This document shows, piece by piece, positions 13,021 through 28,490 of a stretch of 64,000 nt of DNA; within the stretch, counting starts at the first letter, position 1; the number at the start of each line of letters is the position of its first letter. The position numbers and the translations under genes are program-made. The stretch is from Megachile rotundata (lineage: Eukaryota > Arthropoda > Insecta > Hymenoptera > Megachilidae). The stretch spans positions 1,612,001-1,676,000 of the forward strand of contig NW_027473327.1 of the NCBI RefSeq assembly GCF_050947335.1, written 5' to 3'. The notes under the pieces are model-generated. The model saw only the letters and a list, made by a program, of their open reading frames with translations. It was not told the DNA's origin and searched no databases.

Positions 13021-15530
13021 ATTGTATGATTGCGATTGTATGATTGTGATTGTATGACTGTGATTGTATGATTGTGATTGTATGATTGTGATTGTATGAC
13101 TGTGATTGTATGATTGTGATTGTGTGATTGCGATTGTATGACTGTGATTGTATGATTGTGATTGTGCGATTGTGATTGTACGATTGTGATTGTACGATTG
13201 TGATTGTATGATTGTGATTGTATGATTACGATTGTATGATTGTGATTGTATGATTGTGATGATTTGATTGTGATTGTATGATTGCGATACTATGATTGTG
13301 ATTGTATTATTGTGATTGTATGATTGTGCTTGTATGATTGTGATTGTATGATTGTATTTGGGAGATCGTGATTGTATGATTGCGATTGTATGATTGTGAT
13401 TGCGTGATTGTGATTGTATGATTGCGATTGTATGATTGTGAATGTATGGTTGTGATTGTATGATTGTGATGGTATGATTGTGATTGTATGATTGCGATAG
13501 TATGATTGTGATTGTATGATTGTGATTGTATGATTGTGACTGTATGATTGTGATTGTATGATTGTGATTGCATGATTGTGATTGTATGATTGAGATTGTA
13601 CGATTGTGATGGTTTGATTGTGATTGTATGATTGCGATATTATGATTGTGATTGTATGATTGTGGTCGTATGATAGTGATTGTATGATTGTATTTGGGAG
13701 ATTGTGATTGTATGATTGCGATTGTATGATTGTGATTGCGTGATTGTGATTGTATGATTGCGATTGTATGATTGTGATTGTATGGTTGTGATTGTATGAT
13801 TGTGATGGTATGATTGTGATTGTATGATTGCGATAGTATGATTGTGATTGTATGATTGTGATTGTATGATTGTGACTGTATGATTGTGATTGTATGATTG
13901 TGATTGCGTGATTGTGATTGTATGATTGTGATTGCGTGATTGTGATTGTATGATTGTGATTGTATGATTGTGATTGTATGATTGTGATTGTATGATTGTG
14001 ATTGTATGATTGTGATTGTATGATTGTGATTGTATGATTGTGATTGTATGATTGTGATTGTATGATTGTGATTGTATGATTGTATTTGGGAGATTGTATT
14101 TTGGAGATTGTAATTGTATGATTGCGATTGTATGATTATGATTGTATGATTGTGATAGTATGATTGTGATTGTAAGATTGTGATTGCATGACTGTGATTG
14201 TATGATTGTGATTGTATGATTGTGATTGTATGATTGTGATTGTATGATTAGGATTGTATGATTGTGATAGTATGATTGTGATTGTATGGTTGTGATTGTA
14301 TGATTGTGATTGTATGATTGTATTTGGGAGATTGTATTTTGGAGATTGTAATTGTATGATTGCGATTGTATGATTGTGATTGTATGATTGTGATTGTATG
14401 ATTGTGATTGTATGATTAGGATTGTGTGATTGTGATAGTATGATTGTGATTGTATGATTGTGATTGAATGATTGTGATTGTATGATTGCGATTGTATGAT
14501 TGTGATTGTATGATTGTGATTGTATGATTGTGATATTATGATTGTGATATTATGATTGTGATAGTATGACTGTGATTGTATGACTGTGAGTGTATGATTG
14601 TGATTGTATGATTGTGATTGTCTGATTGTGGTTGTATGATTGTGATTGTATGATTGTGATTGTATGATTGTCATTGTATGATTATGATTGTATGATTGTG
14701 ATTGCATGATTGTGATTGCATGATTGTGATAATATGATTGCGAATGTATGATTGTGATTGTATGTCTGTGATTGTATGATTGTGATTGTATGATTGTGCT
14801 AGTATGATTGTGATTGTAAGATTGTGATTGTATGTCTGTGATTGTATGATTGTGATTGTATGATTGTGATTGTATGATTGTGATTGTATGATTGTGATTG
14901 TATGATTGCATTTGGGAGATTGTATTTTGGAGATTGTAATTGTATGATTGCGATTGTGTGATTGTGATTGTATGATTGTGATTGTATGATTGTGGTTGTA
15001 TGATCGTGATTGTATGATTGTGATATTATGATTGTGATTGTATGATTGTGATTGTATGATTGTGATTGTATGACTGTGATTGTATGATTGTGATTGTGCG
15101 ATTGTGATTGTACGATTGTGATTGTACGATTGTGATTGTATGATTATGATTGTATGATTATGACTGTATGATTGTGATTGCATGATTGTGATTGTATGAT
15201 TGTGATAGTATGATTGTGATTGTATGACTGTGATTGTACGACTGTGATTGTATGATTGTGATTGTATGATTGTCATTGTATGATTATGATTGTATGATTG
15301 TGATTGCATGATTGTGATTGTATGATTGAGATTGCATGATTTTGTATGTATGATTGTGATTGTATGATTGTGATTGTATGATTGTGATAGTATGATTGTG
15401 ATTGTATGATTGTGATTGTATGACTGTGATTGTATGATTGTGACTGTATGATTGTGATTGTATGATTGTGATAGTATGATTGTGATTGTATGATTGTAAT
15501 TGTATGACTGTGATTGTATGATTGTGATTG
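13020..15530. repeat. Block T, copy 1
   Basis: Landmarks are S at 13357 (GGGAGATCG variant), S at 13693, a pure-consensus run at about 13,937-14,083, L at 14085 and 14323, CTAG at 14799 and C at 14911. A copy lies at 35.3-37.8 kb (S 35967, L 36373 and 36597, CTAG 37073, C 37185; offsets 22,274-22,288). The right half from about 14.69 kb is also found at 27.07-28.5 kb (offsets 12,376-12,390). The left half resembles 52.4-53.0 kb, sharing the GATACTATG and GAGATCG variants. Confidence 0.83.
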
Positions 15531-18500
15531 TGCGATTGTGACTGTATGATTGTGATTGTACGATTGTGATTTTGTGATTGCGATTGTATGATTGCGATTG
15601 TATGATTGTGATTGTATGATTGTGATTGTATGATTGTGATTGTATGACTGTGATTGTATGATTGTGATTGTATGATTGTGATTGTATGATTAGGATTGTG
15701 TGATTGTGATAGTATGATTGTGATTGTATGATTGTGATTGTATGATTGTGATTGTATGATTGTGATTGTATGATTGTGATTGTATGATTGTGATTGTATG
15801 ATTGTGATTGTCTGATTGTGGTTGTATGATTGTGATTGTATGATTGTGATTGTATGATTGTCATTGTATGATTATGATTGTATGATTGTGATTGCATGAT
15901 TGTGTTTGTATGATTGAGATTGCATGATTTTGTATGTATGATTTCGATTGTATGATTGTGATTGCATGACTGTGATTGTATGATTGTGATTGTGTGATTG
16001 CGATTGTATGATTGCGATTGTATGACTGTGATTGTATGATTGTGACAGTGCGATTGTGATTGTACGATTGTGATTGTACGATTGTGATTGTATGATTGTG
16101 ATTGTATGATTATGATGGAATGATTGTGATTGCATGATTGTGATTGTATGATTGTGATTGCATGATTTTGAATGTATGATTGTGATTGTATGATTGTGAT
16201 TGTATGATTGCGATTGTATGATTGTGCTAGTATGATTGTGATTGTAAGATTGTGATTGTATGACTGTGATTGTATGATTGTGATTGTATGATTGTGATGG
16301 CATGATTGCGATTGTATGATTGTGATTGTATGATTGCGATTGTATGATTGTGATTGTATGATTATGATTGTATCATTGTGATTGTATGATTGTGATTGTA
16401 TGATTATGATTGTATGGTTGTGACTGTATGATTGTGATGGTATGATTGCGGTTGTATGATTGCGATCGTATGATTGTGATTGTATGATTGTGATTGTATG
16501 ATTGTGATTGTATGATTGTGATTGTGTGATTGCGATTGTATGATTGCGATTGTATGATTGTGATTGTATGATTGTGATGGTTTGATTGTGATTGTATGAT
16601 TGCGATATTATGATGGTGATTGTATGATTGTGATTGTATGATTGTGATTGTATGATTGTGATTGTATGATTGTGATTGTATGATTGTGATTGTATGATTG
16701 TGATTGTCTGATTGTGGTTGTATGATTGTGATTGTATGATTGTGATTGTATGATTGTCATTGTATGATTATGATTGTATGATTGTGATTGCATGATTGTG
16801 ATTGTATGATTGAGATTGCATGATTTTGTATGTATGATTATGATTGTATGATTGTGATTGTATGATTGTGATTGTATGATTGTGATTGTATGATTGTGAT
16901 TGTATGATTGTGATTGTATGATTGTAATTGTATGATTATGATTGTGTGATTGTGATTGTATGATTATGATTGTATGATTGTGATAGTATGATTGTGATTG
17001 TAAGATTGTGATTGCATGACTGTGATTGTAAGATTGTGATTGTATGATTGTGATTGTATGATTAGGATTGTATGATTGTGATAGTATGATTGTGATTGTA
17101 AGATTGTGATTGCATGACTGTGATTGTATGATTGTGATTGGATGATTGTGATTGTATGATTAGGATTGTATGATTGTGATAGTATGAATGTGATTGTATG
17201 ATTGTGATTGTATGATTGTGATTGTATGATTGTATTTGGGAGATTGTATTTTGGAGATTGTAATTGTATAATTGCGATTTTATGATTGTGATTGTATGAT
17301 TGTGATCGTATGATTGTGATCGTATGATAGTGATTGTATGATTGTGATTGTATGGTTGTGATTGTATGATTGTGATTGTATGATTGTAATTGTATGATTA
17401 TGATTGTATGATTGTGATTGTATGATTGTGATGGTTTGATTGTGATTGTATGATTCCGATATTATGATTGTGATTGTATGATTGTGATTGTATGATTGTG
17501 GTTGTATGATTGTGATTGTATGATTGTGATTGTATGATTGTGGTTGTATGATTGTGATTGTATGATTGTATTTGGGAGATTGTGATTGTATGATTGCGAT
17601 TGTATGATTGTGATTGCGTGATTGTGATTGTATGATTGCGATTGTATGATTGTGATTGTATGGTTGTGATTGTATGATTGTGAAGTTATGATTGTGATTG
17701 TATGATTGCGGTAGTATGATTGTGATTGTATGATTGTGATTGTATGATTGTGACTGTATGATTGTGATTGTATGATTGTGATTGCGTGATTGTGATTGTA
17801 TGATTGCGATTGTATGATTGTGATTGTACGATTGTGATTGTATGATTGTGATTGTATGATTGTGATTGTATGATTGTGATTGTATGATTGTAATTGTATG
17901 ATTATGATTGTGTGATTGTGATTGTATGATTATGATTGTATGATTGTGATAGTATGATTGTGATTGTAAGATTGTGATTGCATGACTGTGATTGTATGAT
18001 TGTGATTGTATGATTGTGATTGTATGATTAGGATTGTATGATTGTGATAGTATGATTGTGATTGTATGATTGTGATTGTATGATTGGGATTGTATGATTG
18101 TATTTGGGAGATTGTATTTTGGAGATTGTAATTGTAGGATTGCGATTGTATGATTGTGATTGTATGATTGTGATTGTATGATTGTGATTGTATGATTGTG
18201 ATTGTATGATTGTAATTGTATGATTGTGATTGTATGATTGTGGTTGTATGATTCTGACGGTATGATTGCGATTGTATGATTGTGATTGTATGATTGCGAT
18301 TTTATGATTGTGATTGTATGATTATGATTGTATCATTGTGATTGTATGATTGTGATTGTATGATTATGATTGTATGGTTGTGACTGTATGATTGTGATGG
18401 TATGATTGCGGTTGTATGATTGCGATCGTATGATTGTGATTGTATGATTATGATTGTATGATTGTGATTGTGTGATTGTGATTGTATGATTGTATTTGGG

Positions 18501-20900
18501 AGATTGTATTTTGGAGATTGTAATTGTATGATTGCGATTGTATGATTGTGATTGTATGATTGCGATTGTATGATTGTGATAGTATGATTGTGATTGTATG
18601 ATTGTGATTGTATGATTGTGATAGTATGATTGTGATTGTATGATTGTGATTGCGTGATTGTGATTGTATGATTGCGATTGTATGATTGTGATTGTATGAT
18701 TGTGATTGTATGATTGTGATATTATGATTGTGATATTATGATTGTGATAGTATGACTGTGATTGTATGACTGTGATTGTATGATTGTGATTGTATGATTG
18801 TGATTGTCTGATTGTGGTTGTATGATTGTGATTGTATGATTGTGATTGTATGATTGTCATTGTATGATTATGATTGTATGATTGTGATTGCATGATTGTG
18901 ATTGCATGATTGTGATAATATGATTGCGAATGTATGATTGTGATTGTATGTCTGTGATTGTATGATTGTGATTGTATGATTGTGCTAGTATGATTGTGAT
19001 TGTAAGATTGTGATTGTATGTCTGTGATTGTATGATTGTGATTGTATGATTGTGACTGTATGATTGTGATTGTATGATTGCATTTGGGAGATTGTATTTT
19101 GGAGATTGTAATTGTATGATTGCGATTGTGTGATTGTGATTGTATGATTGTGATTGTATGATTGTGATTGTATGATCGTGATTGTATGATTGTGATATTA
19201 TGATTGTGATTGTATGATTGTGATTGTATGATTGTGATTGTATGACTGTGATTGTATGATTGTGATTGTGCGATTGTGATTGTACGATTGTGATTGTACG
19301 ATTGTGATTGTATGATTATGATTGTATGATTATGATTGTATGATTGTGATTGCATGATTGTGATTGTATGATTGTGATAGTATGATTGTGATTGTATGAC
19401 TGTGATTGTACGACTGTGATTGTATGATTGTGATTGTATGATTGTCATTGTATGATTATGATTGTATGATTGTGATTGCATGATTGTGATTGTATGATTG
19501 AGATTGCATGATTTTGTATGTATGATTGTGATTGTATGATTGTGATTGTATGATTGTGATTGTATGATTGTGATAGTATGATTGTGATTGTATGATTGTG
19601 ATTGTATGACTGTGATTGTATGATTGTGACTGTATGATTGTGATTGTCTGATTGTGGTTGTATGATTGTGATTGTATGATTGTGATTGTATGATTGTCAC
19701 TGTATGATTATGATTGTATGATTGTGATTGCATGATTGTGATTGCATGATTGTGATAATATGATTGCGAATGTATGATTGTGATTGTATGTCTGTGATTG
19801 TATGATTGTGATTGTATGATTGTGCTAGTATGATTGTGATTGTAAGATTGTGATTGTATGTCTGTGATTGTATGATTGTGATTGTATGATTCTGATTGTA
19901 TGATTGTGATTGTATGATTGCATTTGGGAGATTGTATTTTGGAGATTGTAATTGTATGATTGCGATTGTGTGATTGTGATTGTATGATTGTGATTGTATG
20001 ATTGTGATTGTATGATCGTGATTGTATGATTGTGATATTATGATTGTGATTGTATGATTGTGATTGTATGATTGTGATTGTATGACTGTGATTGTATGAT
20101 TGTGATTGTGCGATTGTGATTGTACGATTGTGATTGTACGATTGTGATTGTATGATTATGATTGTATGATTATGATTGTATGATTGTGATTGCATGATTG
20201 TGATTGTATGATTGTGATAGTATGATTGTGATTGTATGACTGTGATTGTACGACTGTGATTGTATGATTGTGATTGTATGATTGTCATTGTATGATTATG
20301 ATTGTATGATTGTGATTGCATGATTGTGATTGTATGATTGAGATTGCATGATTTTGTATGTATGATTGTGATTGTATGATTGTGATTGTATGATTGTGAT
20401 TGTATGATTGTGATTGTATGATTGTGATAGTATGATTGTGATTGTATGATTGTGATTGTATGACTGTATTTGGGAGATTGTATTTTGGAGATTGTAATTG
20501 TAGGATTGCGATTGTATGATTGTGATTGTATGATTGTGATTGTATGATTGTGATTGTATGATTGTGATTGTATGATTGTGATTGTATGATTGTAATTGTA
20601 TGATTGTGATTGTATGATTGTGGTTGTATGATTCTGATGGTATGATTGCGATTGTATGATTGTGATTGTATGATTGCGATTTTATGATTGTGATTGTATG
20701 ATTATGATTGTATCATTGTGATTGTATGATTGTGATTGTATGATTATGATTGTATGGTTGTGACTGTATGATTGTGATGGTATGATTGCGGTTGTATGAT
20801 TGCGATCGTATGATTGTGATTGTATGATTATGATTGTATGATTGTGATTGTGTGATTGTGATTGTATGATTGTATTTGGGAGATTGTATTTTGGAGATTG
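15530..20900. repeat. Higher-order block P+Q, second copy
   Basis: This copies 3.66-8.97 kb at offsets of 11,872-11,928 bp. Landmarks: CTAG at 16227, 18985 and 19825; L at 17235, 18103, 18495, 20469 and 20875; S at 17571; C at 19083 and 19923. Over the 1,989-bp stretch 18333-20321 the match to 6419-8407 is nearly perfect, with only a handful of changes seen through the translated repeat. A third version is contained in 37.8-42.6 kb. Confidence 0.9.
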
Positions 20901-23900
20901 TAATTGTATGATTGTGATTGTATGATTGTGATATTATGATTGTGATATTATGATTGTGATAGTATGACTGTGATTGTATGACTGTGATTGTATGATTGTG
21001 ATTGTATGATTGTGATTGTCTGATTGTGGTTGTATGATTGTGATTGTATGATTGTGATTGTATGATTGTAATTGTATGATTATGATTGTGTGATTGTGAT
21101 TGTATGATTATGATTGTATGATTGTGATAGTATGATTGTGATTGTAAGATTGTGATTGCATGACTGTGATTGTAAGATTGTGATTGTATGATTGTGATTG
21201 TATGATTAGGATTGTATGATTGTGATAGTATGATTGTGATTGTAAGATTGTGATTGCATGACTGTGATTGTATGATTGTGATTGGATGATTGTGATTGTA
21301 TGATTAGGATTGTATGATTGTGATAGTATGAATGTGATTGTATGATTGTGATTGTATGATTGTGATTGTATGATTGTATTTGGGAGATTGTATTTTGGAG
21401 ATTGTAATTGTATAATTGCGATTTTATGATTGTGATTGTATGATTGTGATCGTATGATTGTGATCGTATGATAGTGATTGTATGATTGTGATTGTATGGT
21501 TGTGATTGTATGATTGTGATTGTATGATTGTAATTGTATGATTATGATTGTATGATTGTGATTGTATGATTGTGATTGTATGATTGTGATTGTATGATTG
21601 GGATTGTATGATTGTATTTGGGAGATTGTATTTTGGAGATTGTAATTGTAGGATTGCGATTGTATGATTGTGATTGTATGATTGTGATTGTATGATTGTG
21701 ATTGTATGATTGTGATTGTATGATTGTAATTGTATGATTGTGATTGTATGATTGTGGTTGTATGATTCTGACGGTATGATTGCGATTGTATGATTGTGAT
21801 TGTATGATTGCGATTTTATGATTGTGATTGTATGATTATGATTGTATCATTGTGATTGTATGATTGTGATTGTATGATTATGATTGTATGGTTGTGACTG
21901 TATGATTGTGATGGTATGATTGCGGTTGTATGATTGCGATCGTATGATTGTGATTGTATGATTATGATTGTATGATTGTGATTGTGTGATTGTGATTGTA
22001 TGATTGTATTTGGGAGATTGTATTTTGGAGATTGTAATTGTATGATTGCGATTGTATGATTGTGATTGTATGATTGCGATTGTATGATTGTGATAGTATG
22101 ATTGTGATTGTATGATTGTGATTGTATGATTGTGATAGTATGATTGTGATTGTATGATTGTGATTGCGTGATTGTGATTGTATGATTGCGATTGTATGAT
22201 TGTGATTGTATGATTGTGATTGTATGATTGTGATATTATGATTGTGATATTATGATTGTGATAGTATGACTGTGATTGTATGACTGTGATTGTATGATTG
22301 TGATTGTATGATTGTGATTGTCTGATTGTGGTTGTATGATTGTGATTGTATGATTGTGATTGTATGATTGTCATTGTATGATTATGATTGTATGATTGTG
22401 ATTGCATGATTGTGATTGCATGATTGTGATAATATGATTGCGAATGTATGATTGTGATTGTATGTCTGTGATTGTATGATTGTGATTGTATGATTGTGCT
22501 AGTATGATTGTGATTGTAAGATTGTGATTGTATGTCTGTGATTGTATGATTGTGATTGTATGATTGTGACTGTATGATTGTGATTGTATGATTGCATTTG
22601 GGAGATTGTATTTTGGAGATTGTAATTGTATGATTGCGATTGTGTGATTGTGATTGTATGATTGTGATTGTATGATTGTGATTGTATGATCGTGATTGTA
22701 TGATTGTGATATTATGATTGTGATTGTATGATTGTGATTGTATGATTGTGATTGTATGACTGTGATTGTATGATTGTGATTGTGCGATTGTGATTGTACG
22801 ATTGTGATTGTACGATTGTGATTGTATGATTATGATTGTATGATTATGATTGTATGATTGTGATTGCATGATTGTGATTGTATGATTGTGATAGTATGAT
22901 TGTGATTGTATGACTGTGATTGTACGACTGTGATTGTATGATTGTGATTGTATGATTGTCATTGTATGATTATGATTGTATGATTGTGATTGCATGATTG
23001 TGATTGTATGATTGAGATTGCATGATTTTGTATGTATGATTGTGATTGTATGATTGTGATTGTATGATTGTGATTGTATGATTGTGATAGTATGATTGTG
23101 ATTGTATGATTGTGATTGTATGACTGTGATTGTATGATTGTGACTGTATGATTGTGATTGTCTGATTGTGGTTGTATGATTGTGATTGTATGATTGTGAT
23201 TGTATGATTGTCACTGTATGATTATGATTGTATGATTGTGATTGCATGATTGTGATTGCATGATTGTGATAATATGATTGCGAATGTATGATTGTGATTG
23301 TATGTCTGTGATTGTATGATTGTGATTGTATGATTGTGCTAGTATGATTGTGATTGTAAGATTGTGATTGTATGTCTGTGATTGTATGATTGTGATTGTA
23401 TGATTGTGATTGTATGATTGTGATTGTATGATTGCATTTGGGAGATTGTATTTTGGAGATTGTAATTGTATGATTGCGATTGTGTGATTGTGATTGTATG
23501 ATTGTGATTGTATGATTGTGATTGTATGATCGTGATTGTATGATTGTGATATTATGATTGTGATTGTATGATTGTGATTGTATGATTGTGATTGTATGAC
23601 TGTGATTGTATGATTGTGATTGTGCGATTGTGATTGTACGATTGTGATTGTACGATTGTGATTGTATGATTATGATTGTATGATTATGATTGTATGATTG
23701 TGATTGCATGATTGTGATTGTATGATTGTGATAGTATGATTGTGATTGTATGACTGTGATTGTACGACTGTGATTGTATGATTGTGATTGTATGATTGTC
23801 ATTGTATGATTATGATTGTATGATTGTGATTGCATGATTGTGATTGTATGATTGAGATTGCATGATTTTGTATGTATGATTGTGATTGTATGATTGTGAT

Positions 23901-24410
23901 TGTATGATTGTGATTGTATGATTGTGATTGTATGATTGTGATAGTATGATTGTGATTGTATGATTGTGATTGTATGACTGTATTTGGGAGATTGTATTTT
24001 GGAGATTGTAATTGTAGGATTGCGATTGTATGATTGTGATTGTATGATTGTGATTGTATGATTGTGATTGTATGATTGTGATTGTATGATTGTAATTGTA
24101 TGATTGTGATTGTATGATTGTGGTTGTATGATTCTGATGGTATGATTGCGATTGTATGATTGTGATTGTATGATTGCGATTTTATGATTGTGATTGTATG
24201 ATTATGATTGTATCATTGTGATTGTATGATTGTGATTGTATGATTATGATTGTATGGTTGTGACTGTATGATTGTGATGGTATGATTGCGGTTGTATGAT
24301 TGCGATCGTATGATTGTGATTGTATGATTATGATTGTATGATTGTGATTGTGTGATTGTGATTGTATGATTGTATTTGGGAGATTGTATTTTGGAGATTG
24401 TAATTGTATG
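18060..24410. repeat. 3,514-bp near-identical tandem duplication
   Basis: 18.06-20.90 kb reappears at 21.58-24.41 kb. Five cassettes share the 3,514 bp (251-unit) offset: 18103/21617, 18495/22009, 19083/22597, 19923/23437 and 20469/23983. The CTAG pair 18985/19825 matches 22499/23339. Through translation I can find only about one residue change over 18333-20321 versus 21847-23835, plus one visible G/C difference near 19888, so this is among the youngest duplications here. The linker at 20.90-21.58 kb contains a P fragment (21.08-21.55 kb matches 16.93-17.41 kb, offset 4,144). Confidence 0.9.
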
Positions 24411-27060
24411 ATTGTGATTGTATGATTGTGATATTATGATTGTGATATTATGATTGTGATAGTATGACTGTGATTGTATGACTGTGATTGTATGATTGTG
24501 ATTGTATGATTGTGATTGTCTGATTGTGGTTGTATGATTGTGATTGTATGATTGTGATTGTATGATTGTCATTGTATGATTATGATTGTATGATTGTGAT
24601 TGCATGATTGTGATTGCATGATTGTGATAATATGATTGCGAATGTATGATTGTGATTGTATGTCTGTGATTGTATGATTGTGATTGTATGATTGTGCTAG
24701 TATGATTGTGATTGTAAGATTGTGATTGTATGTCTGTGATTGTATGATTGTGATTGTATGATTGTGACTGTATGATTGTGATTGTATGATTGCATTTGGG
24801 AGATTGTATTTTGGAGATTGTAATTGTATGATTGCGATTGTGTGATTGTGATTGTATGATTGTGATTGTATGATTGTGATTGTATGATCGTGATTGTATG
24901 ATTGTGATATTATGATTGTGATTGTATGATTGTGATTGTATGATTGTGATTGTATGATTGTGATTGTATGACTGTGATTGTATGATTGTGATTGTGCGAT
25001 TGTGATTGTACGATTGTGATTGTACGATTGTGATTGTATGATTATGATTGTATGATTATGATTGTATGATTGTGATTGCATGATTGTGATTGTATGATTG
25101 TGATAGTATGATTGTGATTGTATGACTGTGATTGTACGACTGTGATTGTATGATTGTGATTGTATGATTGTCATTGTATGATTATGATTGTATGATTGTG
25201 ATTGCATGATTGTGATTGTATGATTGAGATTGCATGATTGTGATTGTATGATTGAGATTGCATGATTTTGTATGTATGATTGTGATTGTATGATTGTGAT
25301 TGTATGATTGTGATTGTATGATTGTGATAGTATGATTGTGATTGTATGATTGTGATTGTATGACTGTGATTGTATGATTGTGACTGTATGATTGTGATTG
25401 TATGATTGTGATAGTATGATTGTGATTGTATGATTGTGATTGTATGACTGTGATTGTATGATTGTGATTGTGCGATTGTGATTGTACGATTGTGATTGTA
25501 CGATTGTGATTGTATGATTGTGATTGTATGATTATGATGGAATGATTGTGATTGCATGATTGTGATTGTATGATTGTGATTGCATGATTTTGAATGTAGG
25601 ATTGTGATTGTAAGATTGTGATTGTATGACTGTGATTGTATGATTGCGATTGTATGATTGTGATTGTATGATTGTGATTGTATAATTGTGATTGTATGAT
25701 TGTATTTGGGAGATTGTATTTTGGAGATTGTAATTGTATCATTGCGATTGTATGATTGTGATTGTATGATTGTGATTGTATGATTGTGATGGTATGATTG
25801 CGATTGTATGATTGTGATTGTATGATTGCGATTGTATGATTGTGATTGTATGATTATGATTGTATCATTGTGATTGTATGATTGTGATTGTATGATTATG
25901 ATTGTGTGGTTGTGACTGTATGATTGTGATGGTATGATTGCGATTGTATGATTGCGATCGTATGATTGTGTTTGTATGATTATGATTGTATGATTGTGAT
26001 TGTATGATTGTGATTGTATGATTGCGATTGTATGGTTGTGATTGTATGATTGTGATTGTATGATTGTGATTGTATGATTGTGATTGTATGATTGTGACTG
26101 TATGATTGTGATTGTATGATTGTGATTTTGTGATTGCGATTGTATGATTGCGATTGTGTGATTGTGATTGTATGATTGTGATTGTATGATTGTGATTGTA
26201 TGACTGTGATTGTATGATTGTGATTGTATGATTGTGATTGTATGATTAGGATTGTGTGATTGTGATAGTATGATTGTGATTGTATGATTGTGATTGTATG
26301 ATTGTGATTGTATGATTGTGATTGTATGATTGTGATTGTATGATTGTGATTGTATGATTGTGATTGTATGATTGTATTTGGGAGATTGTATTTTGGAGAT
26401 TGTAATTGTATGATTGCGATTGTATGATTATGATTGTATGATTGTGATAGTATGATTGTGATTGTAAGATTGTGATTGCATGACTGTGATTGTATGATTG
26501 TGATTGTATGATTAGGATTGTATGATTGTGATAGTATGATTGTGATTGTATGATTGTGATTGTATGATTGCGATTGTATGATTGTATTTGGGAGATTGTA
26601 TTTTGGAAATTGTAATTGTATGATTGCGATTGTATGATTGTGATTGTATGATTGTGATTGTATGATTGTGATCGTATGATTGTGATCGTATGATTCTGAT
26701 TGTATGATTGTGATTGTATGGTTGTGATTGTATGATTGTGATTGTATGATTGTAATTGTATGACTATGATTGTATGATTGTGATTGTATGATTGTGATGA
26801 TTTGATTGTGATTGTATGATTGCGATATTATGATTGTGATTGTATGATTGTGATTGTATGATTGTGGTTGTATGATTGTGATTGTATGATTGTATTTGGG
26901 AGATTGTGATTGTATGATTGCGATTGTATGATTGTGATTGCGTGATTGTGATTGTATGATTGCGATTGTATGATTGTGATTGAATGGTTGTGATTGTATG
27001 ATTGTGATGGTATGATTGTGATTGTATGATTGCGATAGTATGATTGTGATTGTATGATTG
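24410..27060. repeat. Shortened Q' plus block R, copy 2
   Basis: CTAG at 24697 and C at 24795 match 9437 and 9535 (offset 15,260). L at 25705, 26377 and 26587 and S at 26895 match 10431, 11103, 11313 and 11621 (offset 15,274). The left edge is shortened relative to 8.95-9.4 kb. At about 27.06 kb the match to block R stops and block T begins, an internal deletion of 2,884 bp (206 units) relative to copy 1. Confidence 0.85.
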
Positions 27061-27069
27061 TGATTGTAT

Positions 27070-28490
27070 GATTATGATTGTATGATTGTGATTGCATGAT
27101 TGTGATTGCATGATTGTGATAATATGATTGCGAATGTATGATTGTGATTGTATGTCTGTGATTGTATGATTGTGATTGTATGATTGTGCTAGTATGATTG
27201 TGATTGTAAGATTGTGATTGTATGTCTGTGATTGTATGATTGTGATTGTATGATTGTGATTGTATGATTGTGATTGTATGATTGTGATTGTATGATTGCA
27301 TTTGGGAGATTGTATTTTGGAGATTGTAATTGTATGATTGCGATTGTGTGATTGTGATTGTATGATTGTGATTGTATGATTGTGGTTGTATGATCGTGAT
27401 TGTATGATTGTGATATTATGATTGTGATTGTATGATTGTGATTGTATGATTGTGATTGTATGACTGTGATTGTATGATTGTGATTGTGCGATTGTGATTG
27501 TACGATTGTGATTGTACGATTGTGATTGTATGATTATGATTGTATGATTATGACTGTATGATTGTGATTGCATGATTGTGATTGTATGATTGTGATAGTA
27601 TGATTGTGATTGTATGACTGTGATTGTACGACTGTGATTGTATGATTGTGATTGTATGATTGTCATTGTATGATTATGATTGTATGATTGTGATTGCATG
27701 ATTGTGATTGTATGATTGAGATTGCATGATTTTGTATGTATGATTGTGATTGTATGATTGTGATTGTATGATTGTGATAGTATGATTGTGATTGTATGAT
27801 TGTGATTGTATGACTGTGATTGTATGATTGTGACTGTATGATTGTGATTGTATGATTGTGATAGTATGATTGTGATTGTATGATTGTAATTGTATGACTG
27901 TGATTGTATGATTGTGATTGTGCGATTGTGACTGTATGATTGTGATTGTACGATTGTGATTTTGTGATTGCGATTGTATGATTGCGATTGTATGATTGTG
28001 ATTGTATGATTGTGATTGTATGATTGTGATTGTATGACTGTGATTGTATGATTGTGATTGTATGATTGTGATTGTATGATTAGGATTGTGTGATTGTGAT
28101 AGTATGATTGTGATTGTATGATTGTGATTGTATGATTGTGATTGTATGATTGTGATTGTATGATTGTGATTGTATGATTGTGATTGTCTGATTGTGGTTG
28201 TATGATTGTGATTGTATGATTGTGATTGTATGATTGTCATTGTATGATTATGATTGTATGATTGTGATTGCATGATTGTGTTTGTATGATTGAGATTGCA
28301 TGATTTTGTATGTATGATTTCGATTGTATGATTGTGATTGCATGACTGTGATTGTATGATTGTGATTGTGTGATTGCGATTGTATGATTGCGATTGTATG
28401 ACTGTGATTGTATGATTGTGACAGTGCGATTGTGATTGTACGACTGTGATTGTACGATTGTGATTGTATGATTGTGATTGTATGATTATG
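27070..28490. repeat. Right half of block T plus start of P, partial copy
   Basis: CTAG 27189 and C 27301 match 14799 and 14911 (offset 12,390). The TGTGTTTG unit at 28277 matches 15901 (offset 12,376). The segment ends at about 28.49 kb, where the array jumps back to a second copy of 27.55 kb. Confidence 0.82.
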
